DNA from: Peptoclostridium litorale DSM 5388
Lineage (GTDB): Bacteria > Bacillota > Clostridia > Peptostreptococcales > Peptostreptococcaceae
Reading direction: 5' to 3'
DNA length: 64,000 nt
NCBI RefSeq assembly: GCF_900141635.1
Contig: NZ_FSRH01000002.1
Location: forward strand, 62,001 to 126,000
Shown: one piece after another, positions 57,293 through 64,000 of the stretch
How the letters are laid out: every line of letters begins with the position of its first letter
How positions within the stretch are numbered: position 1 is the stretch's first letter
Translations under genes and position numbers: made by a program
The notes under the pieces: model-generated
What the model was told of the DNA's origin: nothing
Database searches by the model: none
What the model saw: the letters and a program-made list of their open reading frames with translations, nothing else

Positions 57293-58307
57293 TCAGCTCA
57301 TCTCCTCCACCTCTAGATATGATTATCTCGCCTTGATCTTCAAGCTTTCTTATTATATTGACAATTTTCTGCTGTGCCTCTTCTACATCCCTAAGCCTAA
57401 CAGGTCCCATAAAGTCCATGTCCTCTTTTATCATCTCAGACATACGCTTTGACATGTTTGTAAATATGACTTCTCCGACTTCCTGCGTAGCTCCTTTAAG
57501 CGCCACTGCAAGCTCGTTATTGTCAACTTCACGTATAAACCTTTGTATCGCTGTACTGTCTAGGTTTATTATATCTTCAAACAGGAACATTCTTCTCTTT
57601 ATCTCATCTGCCAATTCTGGATCTGACATCTCAAGATTTTCCATAATTCTCTTTTCTGTTCCTCGGTCGACAGAGTTTAGTATGTCGACTACATCTTGAA
57701 CTCCGCCAGCTTTTGTATAATCCTGAGTCACTATGTTCGACAGCTTGTCCTCAAGCACAGACTCAATTTCTTTTATCATCTCAGGATAAGTCCTATCCAT
57801 CGTAGCAATTCTCTTTGCGACTTCCGACTGCTTTTCCTGAGAAAGTCCCGATATTATTTGCGCCGCCTTGTCATTGTCAATATGCGACAGTATTAGCGCA
57901 ATCGTCTGAGGATGCTCATTTTGTATAAAGTTCATAAGCTGTGATGGATCAGCCTTTCTGGCAAAATCAAACGGTCTAACTTGAAGTGATGCCGTAAGTC
58001 TTCCTATCACTTCTATAGCCTTGTCATTTCCAAGTGCCTTTTCAAGCACTTCCTGTGCGTAATTTATGCCACCTTCAGATATATATTCTTGGGCCAGACA
58101 TATTTCATAAAATTCCTCAAGCACCTGGTCCTTGAGCTCTGGCTCCACTTTTTTTATGTTGGCAATTTCAAGAGTGAGTTCCTCTATTTCATCTTCAGAT
58201 AAGTTTCTGAATATCCTCGCCGAATACTCCGGACCAAGCGTTATCAAAAGTATCGCCGCCTTTTGTTTCCCTGTGATATCCATTTGTTTTTTGTTGGACT
58301 TTCCCAT
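57285..58307 (-). CDS. fliG: Flagellar motor switch protein FliG
   Basis: Rotor protein that takes force from MotA. It has 340 residues: N-terminal domain for FliF, middle domain with NEHPQTIA (the EHPQ FliM-binding motif), and C-terminal torque domain with charged helix. SD GGGGGAG precedes ATG 58307. Confidence 0.97.
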   Translation of the reverse strand: MGKSNKKQMDITGKQKAAILLITLGPEYSARIFRNLSEDEIEELTLEIANIKKVEPELKDQVLEEFYEICLAQEYISEGGINYAQEVLEKALGNDKAIEVIGRLTASLQVRPFDFARKADPSQLMNFIQNEHPQTIALILSHIDNDKAAQIISGLSQEKQSEVAKRIATMDRTYPEMIKEIESVLEDKLSNIVTQDYTKAGGVQDVVDILNSVDRGTEKRIMENLEMSDPELADEIKRRMFLFEDIINLDSTAIQRFIREVDNNELAVALKGATQEVGEVIFTNMSKRMSEMIKEDMDFMGPVRLRDVEEAQQKIVNIIRKLEDQGEIIISRGGGDELIV

Positions 58308-58318
58308 TAATACTCCCC

Positions 58319-59866
58319 CTACTCTTCATTAAGCCAACTTTTCAAAAGTTGTGAAGCGATTTCAGGATTTCTATCTATAAGTGATTCTATGCTCTTTTTG
58401 TATCCCGAATCTTTTATATCCACTTCCAGTTCCTTTATTTCTTCTTCTGGAATATCAATCATTGCAAACGGTTCATTTTCTATTTCATTACGCTTTTCAT
58501 TTCTTCTTCTTATAAATACTGCCAGCATTACAACAAGCGGTATTATAATCAAAGCTCCCACAAGAACAATCATCCATACCGGCATGCCTTCATCAGCATT
58601 TTCCGAACGGGCTTCAAACATTTTTTCTATGCTGTTATCGAACGGTCTCGCATATATTTCTACGGCTTTTGCATTAAGCCCTACTGCTGTAGAAACTATC
58701 TTTTGTATCTGTTTTCTCTGTTCATCGTCAAGCTCGTTGCCTTCTAGTATGTCACTGTTTATTATTATTCCTACTGTTACTTCCTCTATCTGGCCTTTGG
58801 CCTTTTCTATCTTTTGTATAGTCTCATTGAGCTCATAATTTACAATTTTTTCATTTTCAAAGAATGAATTTGACGCCTGCTCTCCTTCCACATACTGCTC
58901 TATGTCATCAGTATTAGTCGGAGTACCTGCCGCTCCTCCAGTTCCATCCTGAGAGGAATTTGACGACTTTTCCTGGCTGCTTCTTACAAGTCCGTTCTCT
59001 TCTCCTTCTATAGGGGTGTTAAAAGTCTTAGACTCAATTACATTTGAGTCAAAGCCCAGTCTTATGCTTGCCATTATGGATACATTGGAATACCCGTATG
59101 CCGGTCCTAAAAATTCCATAAGGCTAGATTGCAGTTTGTTTTTAACCTCCTCTTGAAGCTCTATTTGATTGTTCGAAAGAGAATCCTCCTCTTTCTCGCT
59201 CCCATTTAGAACTTTTCCGCTGGAGTCGTGTATTGTTACGTTTTCTTCTTCCAAGCCCTCTACCGAATTAGCTATAAACGTAGCTATACCGTTTATCCTG
59301 TCAATTCCAAACTCTTCCTTCGGGTCTGTTTTTATCCAAACTGCAGCTTTGACCTTTTCCTTGTTTTCAGAAAGTATGAAATCACTTTTTTGAGGAATGC
59401 TAAGATTTACAATTGCACTTTCAATTCCAGGCATGGATTCTATGTCCTGTACCAGGCTATTTTGAAGAGCCATGTTAAACGCCTGTTCTTTTTCTTCTTT
59501 GCTTAGAAAAATATTATTCCTATTCAACATGTCTTCATATGAAAATTTCGGAGAAGGTATTCCTTTCATGGAAAGGTCTATTCTCGCCCTGCTTACATCT
59601 TCCTGCGATACAAGTATTGTACTCTCATCCTGTATCTTGTATTTGACACCCAGTTCGTCAAGGTTTTTGGTCATATTCCCTGTTTCTTCGGGTTTTAAAT
59701 CTTTGTATAAAACAACGTACTCAGGTCTTGTAACGTAAAATATCGAGAGTGTCAGTATCAGCACAATAAAAAAAGATCCTGCTATAAATACTGTTTTTTG
59801 TTTTTTGCTGTATTTATTAATAAAATTTGTTGTACTATCCTTTATTTTCGAGAAAAATTCCCCCAA
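58319..59866 (-). CDS. fliF: Flagellar MS-ring protein FliF
   Basis: Forms the membrane ring on which the motor is built. About 515 residues: two membrane helices (about 25-45 and 430-452), periplasm-side ring-building motifs between them, and a C-terminal FliG-binding tail (SLIDRNPEIASQLLKSWL). Start TTG 59866, six bases after SD GAGGTG; GTG 59875 lies in the SD. Confidence 0.96.
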   Translation of the reverse strand: MGEFFSKIKDSTTNFINKYSKKQKTVFIAGSFFIVLILTLSIFYVTRPEYVVLYKDLKPEETGNMTKNLDELGVKYKIQDESTILVSQEDVSRARIDLSMKGIPSPKFSYEDMLNRNNIFLSKEEKEQAFNMALQNSLVQDIESMPGIESAIVNLSIPQKSDFILSENKEKVKAAVWIKTDPKEEFGIDRINGIATFIANSVEGLEEENVTIHDSSGKVLNGSEKEEDSLSNNQIELQEEVKNKLQSSLMEFLGPAYGYSNVSIMASIRLGFDSNVIESKTFNTPIEGEENGLVRSSQEKSSNSSQDGTGGAAGTPTNTDDIEQYVEGEQASNSFFENEKIVNYELNETIQKIEKAKGQIEEVTVGIIINSDILEGNELDDEQRKQIQKIVSTAVGLNAKAVEIYARPFDNSIEKMFEARSENADEGMPVWMIVLVGALIIIPLVVMLAVFIRRRNEKRNEIENEPFAMIDIPEEEIKELEVDIKDSGYKKSIESLIDRNPEIASQLLKSWLNEE

Positions 59867-59881
59867 TTTATACACCTCATG

Positions 59882-60169
59882 TTATATTTGCATTCTCATT
59901 ATTTCTTTATATGCATCAATTACTTTGTTCCTAACTTCCGCTACAGTCTGTATAGCTATATCAGCCTTTTGCGTTGCTATTGTGAGATCATGCATGTTTT
60001 CAAGTTCTCCATTTACAAAATCCACTCTTAGACTTTCCTGTTTCTGTTCAAGCTCGCTTGCGGAATACAGAGCATTAATAAATGCCTCTTTAAAATTACC
60101 GCCCAAATCATTTTTTTTATTCTGGATTGCCGTCGCATTTGCAAAACTGTCAAACCCTCTTATCTGCAA
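59882..60169 (-). CDS. fliE: Flagellar hook-basal body protein FliE
   Basis: Rod adaptor between MS ring and rod. It has 95 residues with the typical C-terminal helices (IQTVAEVRNKVIDAYKEIMRM). Start TTG 60169 after SD AAAGGAGTG. Confidence 0.95.
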   Translation of the reverse strand: MQIRGFDSFANATAIQNKKNDLGGNFKEAFINALYSASELEQKQESLRVDFVNGELENMHDLTIATQKADIAIQTVAEVRNKVIDAYKEIMRMQI

Positions 60170-60183
60170 ATTCTACACTCCTT

Positions 60184-60633
60184 TTATTTTGAAATTTCCA
60201 AGGCCTTTAACATCATCGATTTCGTATTGTTAAGTGAAGTGACATTGGCCTCATATGCCCTCATTGCAGTTATCATGTCAACCATCTCTTTCACTACATT
60301 TACATTTGATGTGAGTACGTACCCTTCACTGTCCGCATCCGGATGCCCTGGATTATATTTTTTTTCAAAAGGTGACTTGTCTTCTATTATCTTGTCTACT
60401 TCAACCCTTGAAGAGTCAGCATCTGTTTTACCATTTCCCGTATGTACATCCATATAGTCACTAAACTTTTTTCCAGTTGCAGATTTAACCACAACGACCT
60501 GCCTTCTATATGGCATTCCATTTTCAGTCTTTGTAGTATTTGCATTCGCTATGTTTTTCGATATTACATCCATCCTAAGTCTTTCAGAAGAGAGTGCAGA
60601 ACCACTCGTATTTATGCCATTGAAAAGACCCAT
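60184..60633 (-). CDS. flgC: Flagellar proximal rod protein FlgC
   Basis: Rod protein of 149 residues: N-terminal SGSALSSERLRMDVISKNIANANT and C-terminal EMVDMITAMRAYEANV. SD GGAGGAGG precedes ATG 60633. Confidence 0.97.
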   Translation of the reverse strand: MGLFNGINTSGSALSSERLRMDVISKNIANANTTKTENGMPYRRQVVVVKSATGKKFSDYMDVHTGNGKTDADSSRVEVDKIIEDKSPFEKKYNPGHPDADSEGYVLTSNVNVVKEMVDMITAMRAYEANVTSLNNTKSMMLKALEISK

Positions 60634-60635
60634 AC

Positions 60636-61031
60636 TTACCTCCTCCCTTCACCTATTACGCTTTTCATCCTTCTAAAGTGATTTGTTATTTGGTCTACAG
60701 TAGTGTTGTATCCTATAGTGTTTTTTGCAAGTTCCGCATTTTCTATATCCAAGTCTACATTATTCCCATCCATTCTTGTTTTTACTGAATCCGAGCTGTT
60801 ATTTTCATAAATTTTGGAAGGCTCTACATCATTAATTCTAATATGTTTTTTATCGGTAACATATCCCTCAATAGTCCCATTATCTGTTTTTTCGAGGACT
60901 TTCGCAAATGAAACATCTTTTCTTTTATAGTTTGGGGTGTTTACATTTGCTATGTTTGAATTTATCAATTTATTTCTATTCCAATAATAATCCAGTGCAT
61001 TAGATAATATGCTTAAACTTTTACCATTCAT
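60636..61031 (-). CDS. flgB: Flagellar basal body rod protein FlgB
   Basis: Proximal rod protein, first gene of the fla/che operon. About 131 residues from ATG 61031 (SD AGGTGG), with NSNIANVNTPNYKRKDVSF and a C-terminal helix ending in HFRRMKSVI. A longer frame to 61052 lacks an SD. Confidence 0.95.
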   Translation of the reverse strand: MNGKSLSILSNALDYYWNRNKLINSNIANVNTPNYKRKDVSFAKVLEKTDNGTIEGYVTDKKHIRINDVEPSKIYENNSSDSVKTRMDGNNVDLDIENAELAKNTIGYNTTVDQITNHFRRMKSVIGEGRR

Positions 61032-61081
61032 ATACCGATACCACCTATCCATTTAATCTATACCTTAAACGCCTTATTTAT

Positions 61082-61110
61082 ATTATATATTTAATAAGAC
61101 AAATTGAAAA
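61082..61110 (-). promoter_or_regulatory. Candidate sigma-A promoter of the fla/che operon
   Basis: Minus strand TTTTCA (61105-61110), 17-base spacer, perfect TATAAT (61082-61087), giving a leader of about 45 bases. No sigma-D-type (TAAA then GCCGATAT) promoter is visible in the 210-base gap 61053-61262. The remaining part of the gap, 61111-61206, shows nothing I can assign. Confidence 0.55.
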
Positions 61111-61200
61111 CCTAATTTAAGTAAATTAAATTTCGACACCCCAAAAGCATATTTTAAATGTTCTTGTCACAAAAGCGCAAATTGTAGATAATTTCAGCAC

Positions 61201-61239
61201 AATAAAAAAGGAAACATATTTTTGAAATATGTTTCCTTT
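61201..61239 (-). terminator. Strong terminator after spoVS
   Basis: Perfect 14-bp stem AAAGGAAACATATT/AATATGTTTCCTTT with a five-base loop, followed by TTTTTTATT on the minus strand. It isolates the flagellar operon from spoVS. Confidence 0.9.
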
Positions 61240-61262
61240 AAGTGCATAATTGTTTATGAACT

Positions 61263-61523
61263 TTATCTTGGCTCTATTATGAGCTTTATTGCAGTCCTTT
61301 CCTCGCCATCAATTTCTACATCCGTAAAAGCCGGTATACATATAAGATCCATTCCGCTTGGTGCAACGAATCCTCTTGCTATCGCAACAGCTTTTACAGC
61401 CTGATTCAAGGCTCCTGCACCTATTGCCTGAATTTCAGCTGAACCCCTTTCCCTTAAAACCCCTGCTAAAGCCCCTGCTACAGAATTTGGATTGGATTTT
61501 GATGAAACTTTTAATACTTCCAT
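61263..61523 (-). CDS. spoVS: Stage V sporulation protein S
   Basis: 86-residue Alba-fold protein; in B. subtilis needed for spore coat/cortex stages and made under sigma-H. Very conserved sequence with VAGALAGVLRERG and AIKLIIEP. SD AAGGGGGAT precedes ATG 61523. Related proteins also occur in non-spore-formers, so it does not prove sporulation. Usually found next to rny, but here 60 kb away. Confidence 0.96.
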   Translation of the reverse strand: MEVLKVSSKSNPNSVAGALAGVLRERGSAEIQAIGAGALNQAVKAVAIARGFVAPSGMDLICIPAFTDVEIDGEERTAIKLIIEPR

Positions 61524-61604
61524 TTTTCTGATCCCCCTTTTATTTGATTATTATAATTTTTACTGCATATGCGAAAATGACTAATCCCTTCCCTAATTAA
61601 AATA

Positions 61605-61631
61605 GTTCTACATAGAATTCAAAGTTCCTCT
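61605..61631 (-). promoter_or_regulatory. Candidate sigma-H promoter of spoVS
   Basis: Minus strand AGAGGAACT (61623-61631), 11-base spacer, GTAGAAC (61605-61611). This matches the B. subtilis sigma-H consensus RnAGGAwWW-N11/12-RnnGAAT with two mismatches. It spans the end of cheR and the 112-base gap before spoVS. Confidence 0.35.
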
Positions 61632-61635
61632 ATTT

Positions 61636-62409
61636 TCACTGTGTTTTCCCATAGAAAAAAGTTTTAAGAGATTTCAAGTTGTACTTGTTTGGCATTATTA
61701 TCTGCTCTGTGCTTCCAACAAACAAATATCCCTCATCATTTAGCGAACTGCTGAAGTTTTTATATATTTCAGCTTTCGCCTCTTCTGTGAAGTATATAAG
61801 TACATTTCTGCACACTATGAGATCGCAGCCATCAAAATACTTGTCTTTTAAGAGGTTATGTTTTTTGAATTCAACTCTTTGTTTGATTTCATCCTTCACC
61901 TGATATATACCATCTTTTCCTATAAAATAATCGTCAATAAAATTTTTAGGGAGATTTTTTAAACTTTTTTCTTGATATACTCCATTTTTAGCCTTGTTTA
62001 TTGCCTCTTGATCGATATCAGTAGCTATTATCTTTATCTTGTTTAGCGGCATGAATTTGCTCAATAGCATAACCATAGAATATGGCTCCTCTCCTGTCGA
62101 GCAGGCGGCACTCCATATCTTTAGGCTTTTTTTGTTTTTCAGCAGTTGTGGGAGTATTTCACTTTCAACTACTTTCCACTGGTCCGGATTCCTGTAAAAT
62201 TCAGATACATTTATGGTAAGATAGTTTATAAATTCATTGAATAGTTCCTTGTCAGTATCTATCGCCTTGAAATAGCTTCCGAAATCGTCATATCCGTTTC
62301 TATTCGCAAGTGACGAAAGCCTTCTTTTCATCTGTTTTTCTTTGTATAATGACAGGTTTATTCCAGTCTTATGATGCACCTTATCCTTAAAAAGTTCATA
62401 GTCCCGCAT
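61636..62409 (-). CDS. cheR: Chemoreceptor methyltransferase CheR
   Basis: SAM-dependent methylation of receptor glutamates; opposes CheB. It has 257 residues: N-terminal helical domain and SAM domain with WSAACSTGEEPYS, IIATDID and CRNVLIYF. SD AGGGGGTAA precedes ATG 62409. It is placed with ispH-cmk, outside the main operon. Confidence 0.96.
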   Translation of the reverse strand: MRDYELFKDKVHHKTGINLSLYKEKQMKRRLSSLANRNGYDDFGSYFKAIDTDKELFNEFINYLTINVSEFYRNPDQWKVVESEILPQLLKNKKSLKIWSAACSTGEEPYSMVMLLSKFMPLNKIKIIATDIDQEAINKAKNGVYQEKSLKNLPKNFIDDYFIGKDGIYQVKDEIKQRVEFKKHNLLKDKYFDGCDLIVCRNVLIYFTEEAKAEIYKNFSSSLNDEGYLFVGSTEQIIMPNKYNLKSLKTFFYGKTQ

Positions 62410-62426
62410 ATTATTACCCCCTAGAT

Positions 62427-63266
62427 TTATTTTGAATTTTCCTGTATATATTCAACTACTTCTGTTATTATCCAATCAGGAGTGGATGCCCCTGCTGTTA
62501 TTCCCAAATGCGAATAGCTGCTTATCAAGCTCATATCCAGTTCCTCTTTTGTCTCCACATGGAATGTCGGGCAGTTCTGACTGCATATTTCAGTCAGCTT
62601 TTGAGTATTAGAGCTATGATATCCTCCTATGACTATCATCGCCTGGGCCTTTTTTGAAAGGATTTTTGATGCATCCTGTCTTTCCTTCGTCGCAAGACAT
62701 ATTGTGTTGTGAAATTCGATATGATCCACCGTTGCAGTAAGCTTTTTCTTTATGTGTTCATATTGGTCTATATTCATTGTAGTTTGAGCCACTACAGAGT
62801 ATTCACTATCATCCCAGCTGTAACTTTCAATATCATCTATTGTCTTTACTATTTTAGCGCTATTTTTACACCATCCATTTATACCTATGACTTCCGGGTG
62901 TTTAGGGTTTCCCACTATGACTATTGCTTTCCCTTCAGAAAAACTTTTGTATACTATATCCTGTATTTTTTTTACAAACGGACAAGTGGCATCTACTATG
63001 CTGACGTTCTGTTCTTTTAATGCATTATATACATCCAGCGACACTCCATGCGACCTGATTATTATACTCCCCGATATTTTTCCTTCTACCGCGTCTATCA
63101 CCTTGAGGCCTTTTTCCTTGTACTTGCCCACCGCCTGGGTATTGTGTATAAGCTGTCCCAATGAATATATATTTTCTTTTGCATTTTCAAGCTCTTTCCA
63201 GGCCATGTCCATAGCTCTTTTGACTCCAAAACAAAATCCCGCAAATTCAGCCACTTCAATTTTCAT
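62427..63266 (-). CDS. ispH: 4-hydroxy-3-methylbut-2-enyl diphosphate reductase
   Basis: Last MEP-pathway enzyme, an iron-sulfur protein. About 279 residues with cysteines in GFCFGVKRA (12), DATCPFV (about 93) and NTICLATKERQ. Start ATG 63266 after SD GAGGTG; GTG 63275 lies in the SD. No S1-domain (RpsA) fusion, which many Clostridia have. Overlaps cmk by 11 bases. Confidence 0.96.
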   Translation of the reverse strand: MKIEVAEFAGFCFGVKRAMDMAWKELENAKENIYSLGQLIHNTQAVGKYKEKGLKVIDAVEGKISGSIIIRSHGVSLDVYNALKEQNVSIVDATCPFVKKIQDIVYKSFSEGKAIVIVGNPKHPEVIGINGWCKNSAKIVKTIDDIESYSWDDSEYSVVAQTTMNIDQYEHIKKKLTATVDHIEFHNTICLATKERQDASKILSKKAQAMIVIGGYHSSNTQKLTEICSQNCPTFHVETKEELDMSLISSYSHLGITAGASTPDWIITEVVEYIQENSK

Positions 63267-63924
63267 TTTTGTCACCTCGCCTGATATAGTGTAATATGTC
63301 CTGAGTAACCTGCTCTATGTTTTTCGTTGTCGTGTCTATAGCTATAGCATCTTCAGCCTTAACCAAAGGTGCAAACTCCCTGGTTCTGTCCTGCCTGTCT
63401 CTTTCACTCAAGTCCTCTATGACACTTGAAAGCTTGATTTCATATCCTTTCTCCACCATTTCAAGGTGCCTTCTTTTAGCCCTTTCAACAATGTCCGCCT
63501 CCACATAAAACTTGTACTTTGCATCTGGAAATACATGAGTACCTATATCCCTTCCGTCCATAACCACATTGTGTTTTCCAGCTATCTTTCTTTGAAGGTC
63601 TACCATCATAAGCCTGACATCCTTTATGCTTGCAATTTTAGAAACCCTTTCATTTACTACGGGCATTCTAATCTGCTCGCTTATGTCTTCGCCATCGAGC
63701 AGAATCTTACCGTCTGAAAAATCTATATCAGAAGACCGTACTATATCAACTATTCCATTTTCGTCATCTGGATCCACATCCATTTTTACTGCCTTATATG
63801 TGATTGCCCTATACATGGCGCCAGTATCTATATATATATATCCCAGCATGTTTGCTATTATTTTAGCTATGGTGCTCTTTCCTGATCCAGCCGGCCCATC
63901 TATTGCTATAACTGTATTTTTCAA
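63256..63924 (-). CDS. cmk: Cytidylate kinase
   Basis: Phosphorylates CMP/dCMP. About 222 residues from TTG 63924: P-loop GPAGSGKS near 9-16, YIDTGAMYRA, DGRDIGT and the RDRQDRTREFAPL lid. The longer frame to ATG 63966 overlaps the upstream gene's end; (M)KNTVIAIDGPAGSGK is the usual family start. SD AAAGGAGTGG. Confidence 0.94.
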   Translation of the reverse strand: MKNTVIAIDGPAGSGKSTIAKIIANMLGYIYIDTGAMYRAITYKAVKMDVDPDDENGIVDIVRSSDIDFSDGKILLDGEDISEQIRMPVVNERVSKIASIKDVRLMMVDLQRKIAGKHNVVMDGRDIGTHVFPDAKYKFYVEADIVERAKRRHLEMVEKGYEIKLSSVIEDLSERDRQDRTREFAPLVKAEDAIAIDTTTKNIEQVTQDILHYIRRGDKNEN

Positions 63925-63943
63925 TTGTAATTCCACTCCTTTG

Positions 63944-64000
63944 TTAAGCGTTAATTCCTGCAACATATCCTGTTGAAAAAGCTATTTGAAGATTATACCC
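63944..64000 (-). CDS. C-terminal end of a BaiN/HI0933-type flavoprotein (partial)
   Basis: The last 18 codons of a gene entering from the right edge read GYNLQIAFSTGYVAGINA and a TAA stop at 63944-63946. This is the conserved C-terminal FAD-binding end of the HI0933/YhiN (BaiN) oxidoreductase family, which precedes cmk in many Clostridia. Only this fragment is visible, so the call rests on the short motif and neighbourhood. Confidence 0.7.
   Translation of the reverse strand, partial: GYNLQIAFSTGYVAGINA

Noticed and set aside
61053-61262. sigma-D promoter before flgB
   Set aside because: No TAAA with a properly spaced GCCGATAT-like box is present; only a sigma-A-type site fits.
1-64000. 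Defence islands, prophage, CRISPR or insertion sequences
   Set aside because: All space is filled with conserved housekeeping or flagellar genes on one strand; no repeats, integrases or transposases are visible.

Overview
The window reads as one continuous stretch of a Gram-positive, AT-rich, motile bacterial chromosome, most likely a member of class Clostridia. Support for this: PolC-type replicase, RNase Y, the Firmicute orders rimP-nusA-ylxR-ylxQ-infB-rbfA and uppS-cdsA-dxr-rseP-ispG-polC, a Bacillus/Clostridium-type fla/che operon containing FliY, CheC and CheD, a SpoVS gene, strong purine-rich Shine-Dalgarno (SD) sites, frequent TTG starts, and a Gram-positive LexA box at recA. I cannot name the species. 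A tRNA 2-selenouridine synthase gene suggests that the organism uses selenium. Every gene lies on the minus strand, so transcription runs from high to low coordinates. No insertion sequence, prophage, CRISPR array, rRNA or tRNA gene is visible, and no gap between genes exceeds about 250 bases. || Layout from right to left (transcription order). 64000-61263: the tail of a BaiN/HI0933 flavoprotein, then cmk, ispH, cheR and spoVS (with a candidate sigma-H promoter), closed by a strong terminator. 61087-29866: one sigma-A-type promoter candidate followed by about 31 kb of tightly packed, often overlapping flagellar and chemotaxis genes: flgB flgC fliE fliF fliG fliH fliI fliJ ylxF-like fliK flgD flgE flbD motA motB fliL fliM fliY cheY fliO fliP fliQ fliR flhB flhA flhF flhG pilZ cheB cheA cheW cheC cheD, an unknown membrane protein, fliA, and a FapA/DUF342 gene, then a terminator. 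29858-24678: rpsB-tsf, pyrH-frr with a small PASTA-like gene, uppS-cdsA, with terminators between blocks. 24590-16834: dxr-rseP-ispG-polC. 16926-6877: rimP-nusA-ylxR-ylxQ-infB-rbfA-nrnA-truB-ribF, then rpsO and pnp with their own signals. 6867-2623: lysC-mnmH-rimO-pgsA. 2607-1: recA under a LexA box, then rny, which runs off the left edge. || How the parts work together. The left half is translation and RNA metabolism plus isoprenoid, phospholipid and lysine-family metabolism. The right half builds the flagellar basal body, export gate, hook, stator and switch, and carries most of the sensory pathway: CheA, CheW and CheY, adaptation by CheR, CheB and CheD, and dephosphorylation by CheC and FliY. 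Sigma-D (FliA) sits near the distal end of the long operon, as in Bacillus subtilis, so late gene activation would depend on reading the whole operon. || I found no clearly new multi-gene system. The best leads are a 120-residue two-helix protein between cheD and fliA, a 69-residue PASTA-like gene between frr and uppS, an apparent ATT start on rny, structured leaders before rpsO, rpsB and rimP-nusA, the lysC-mnmH-rimO-pgsA operon, a lone cysteine in the hook protein, and a Na+-motor-like MotB pore helix.
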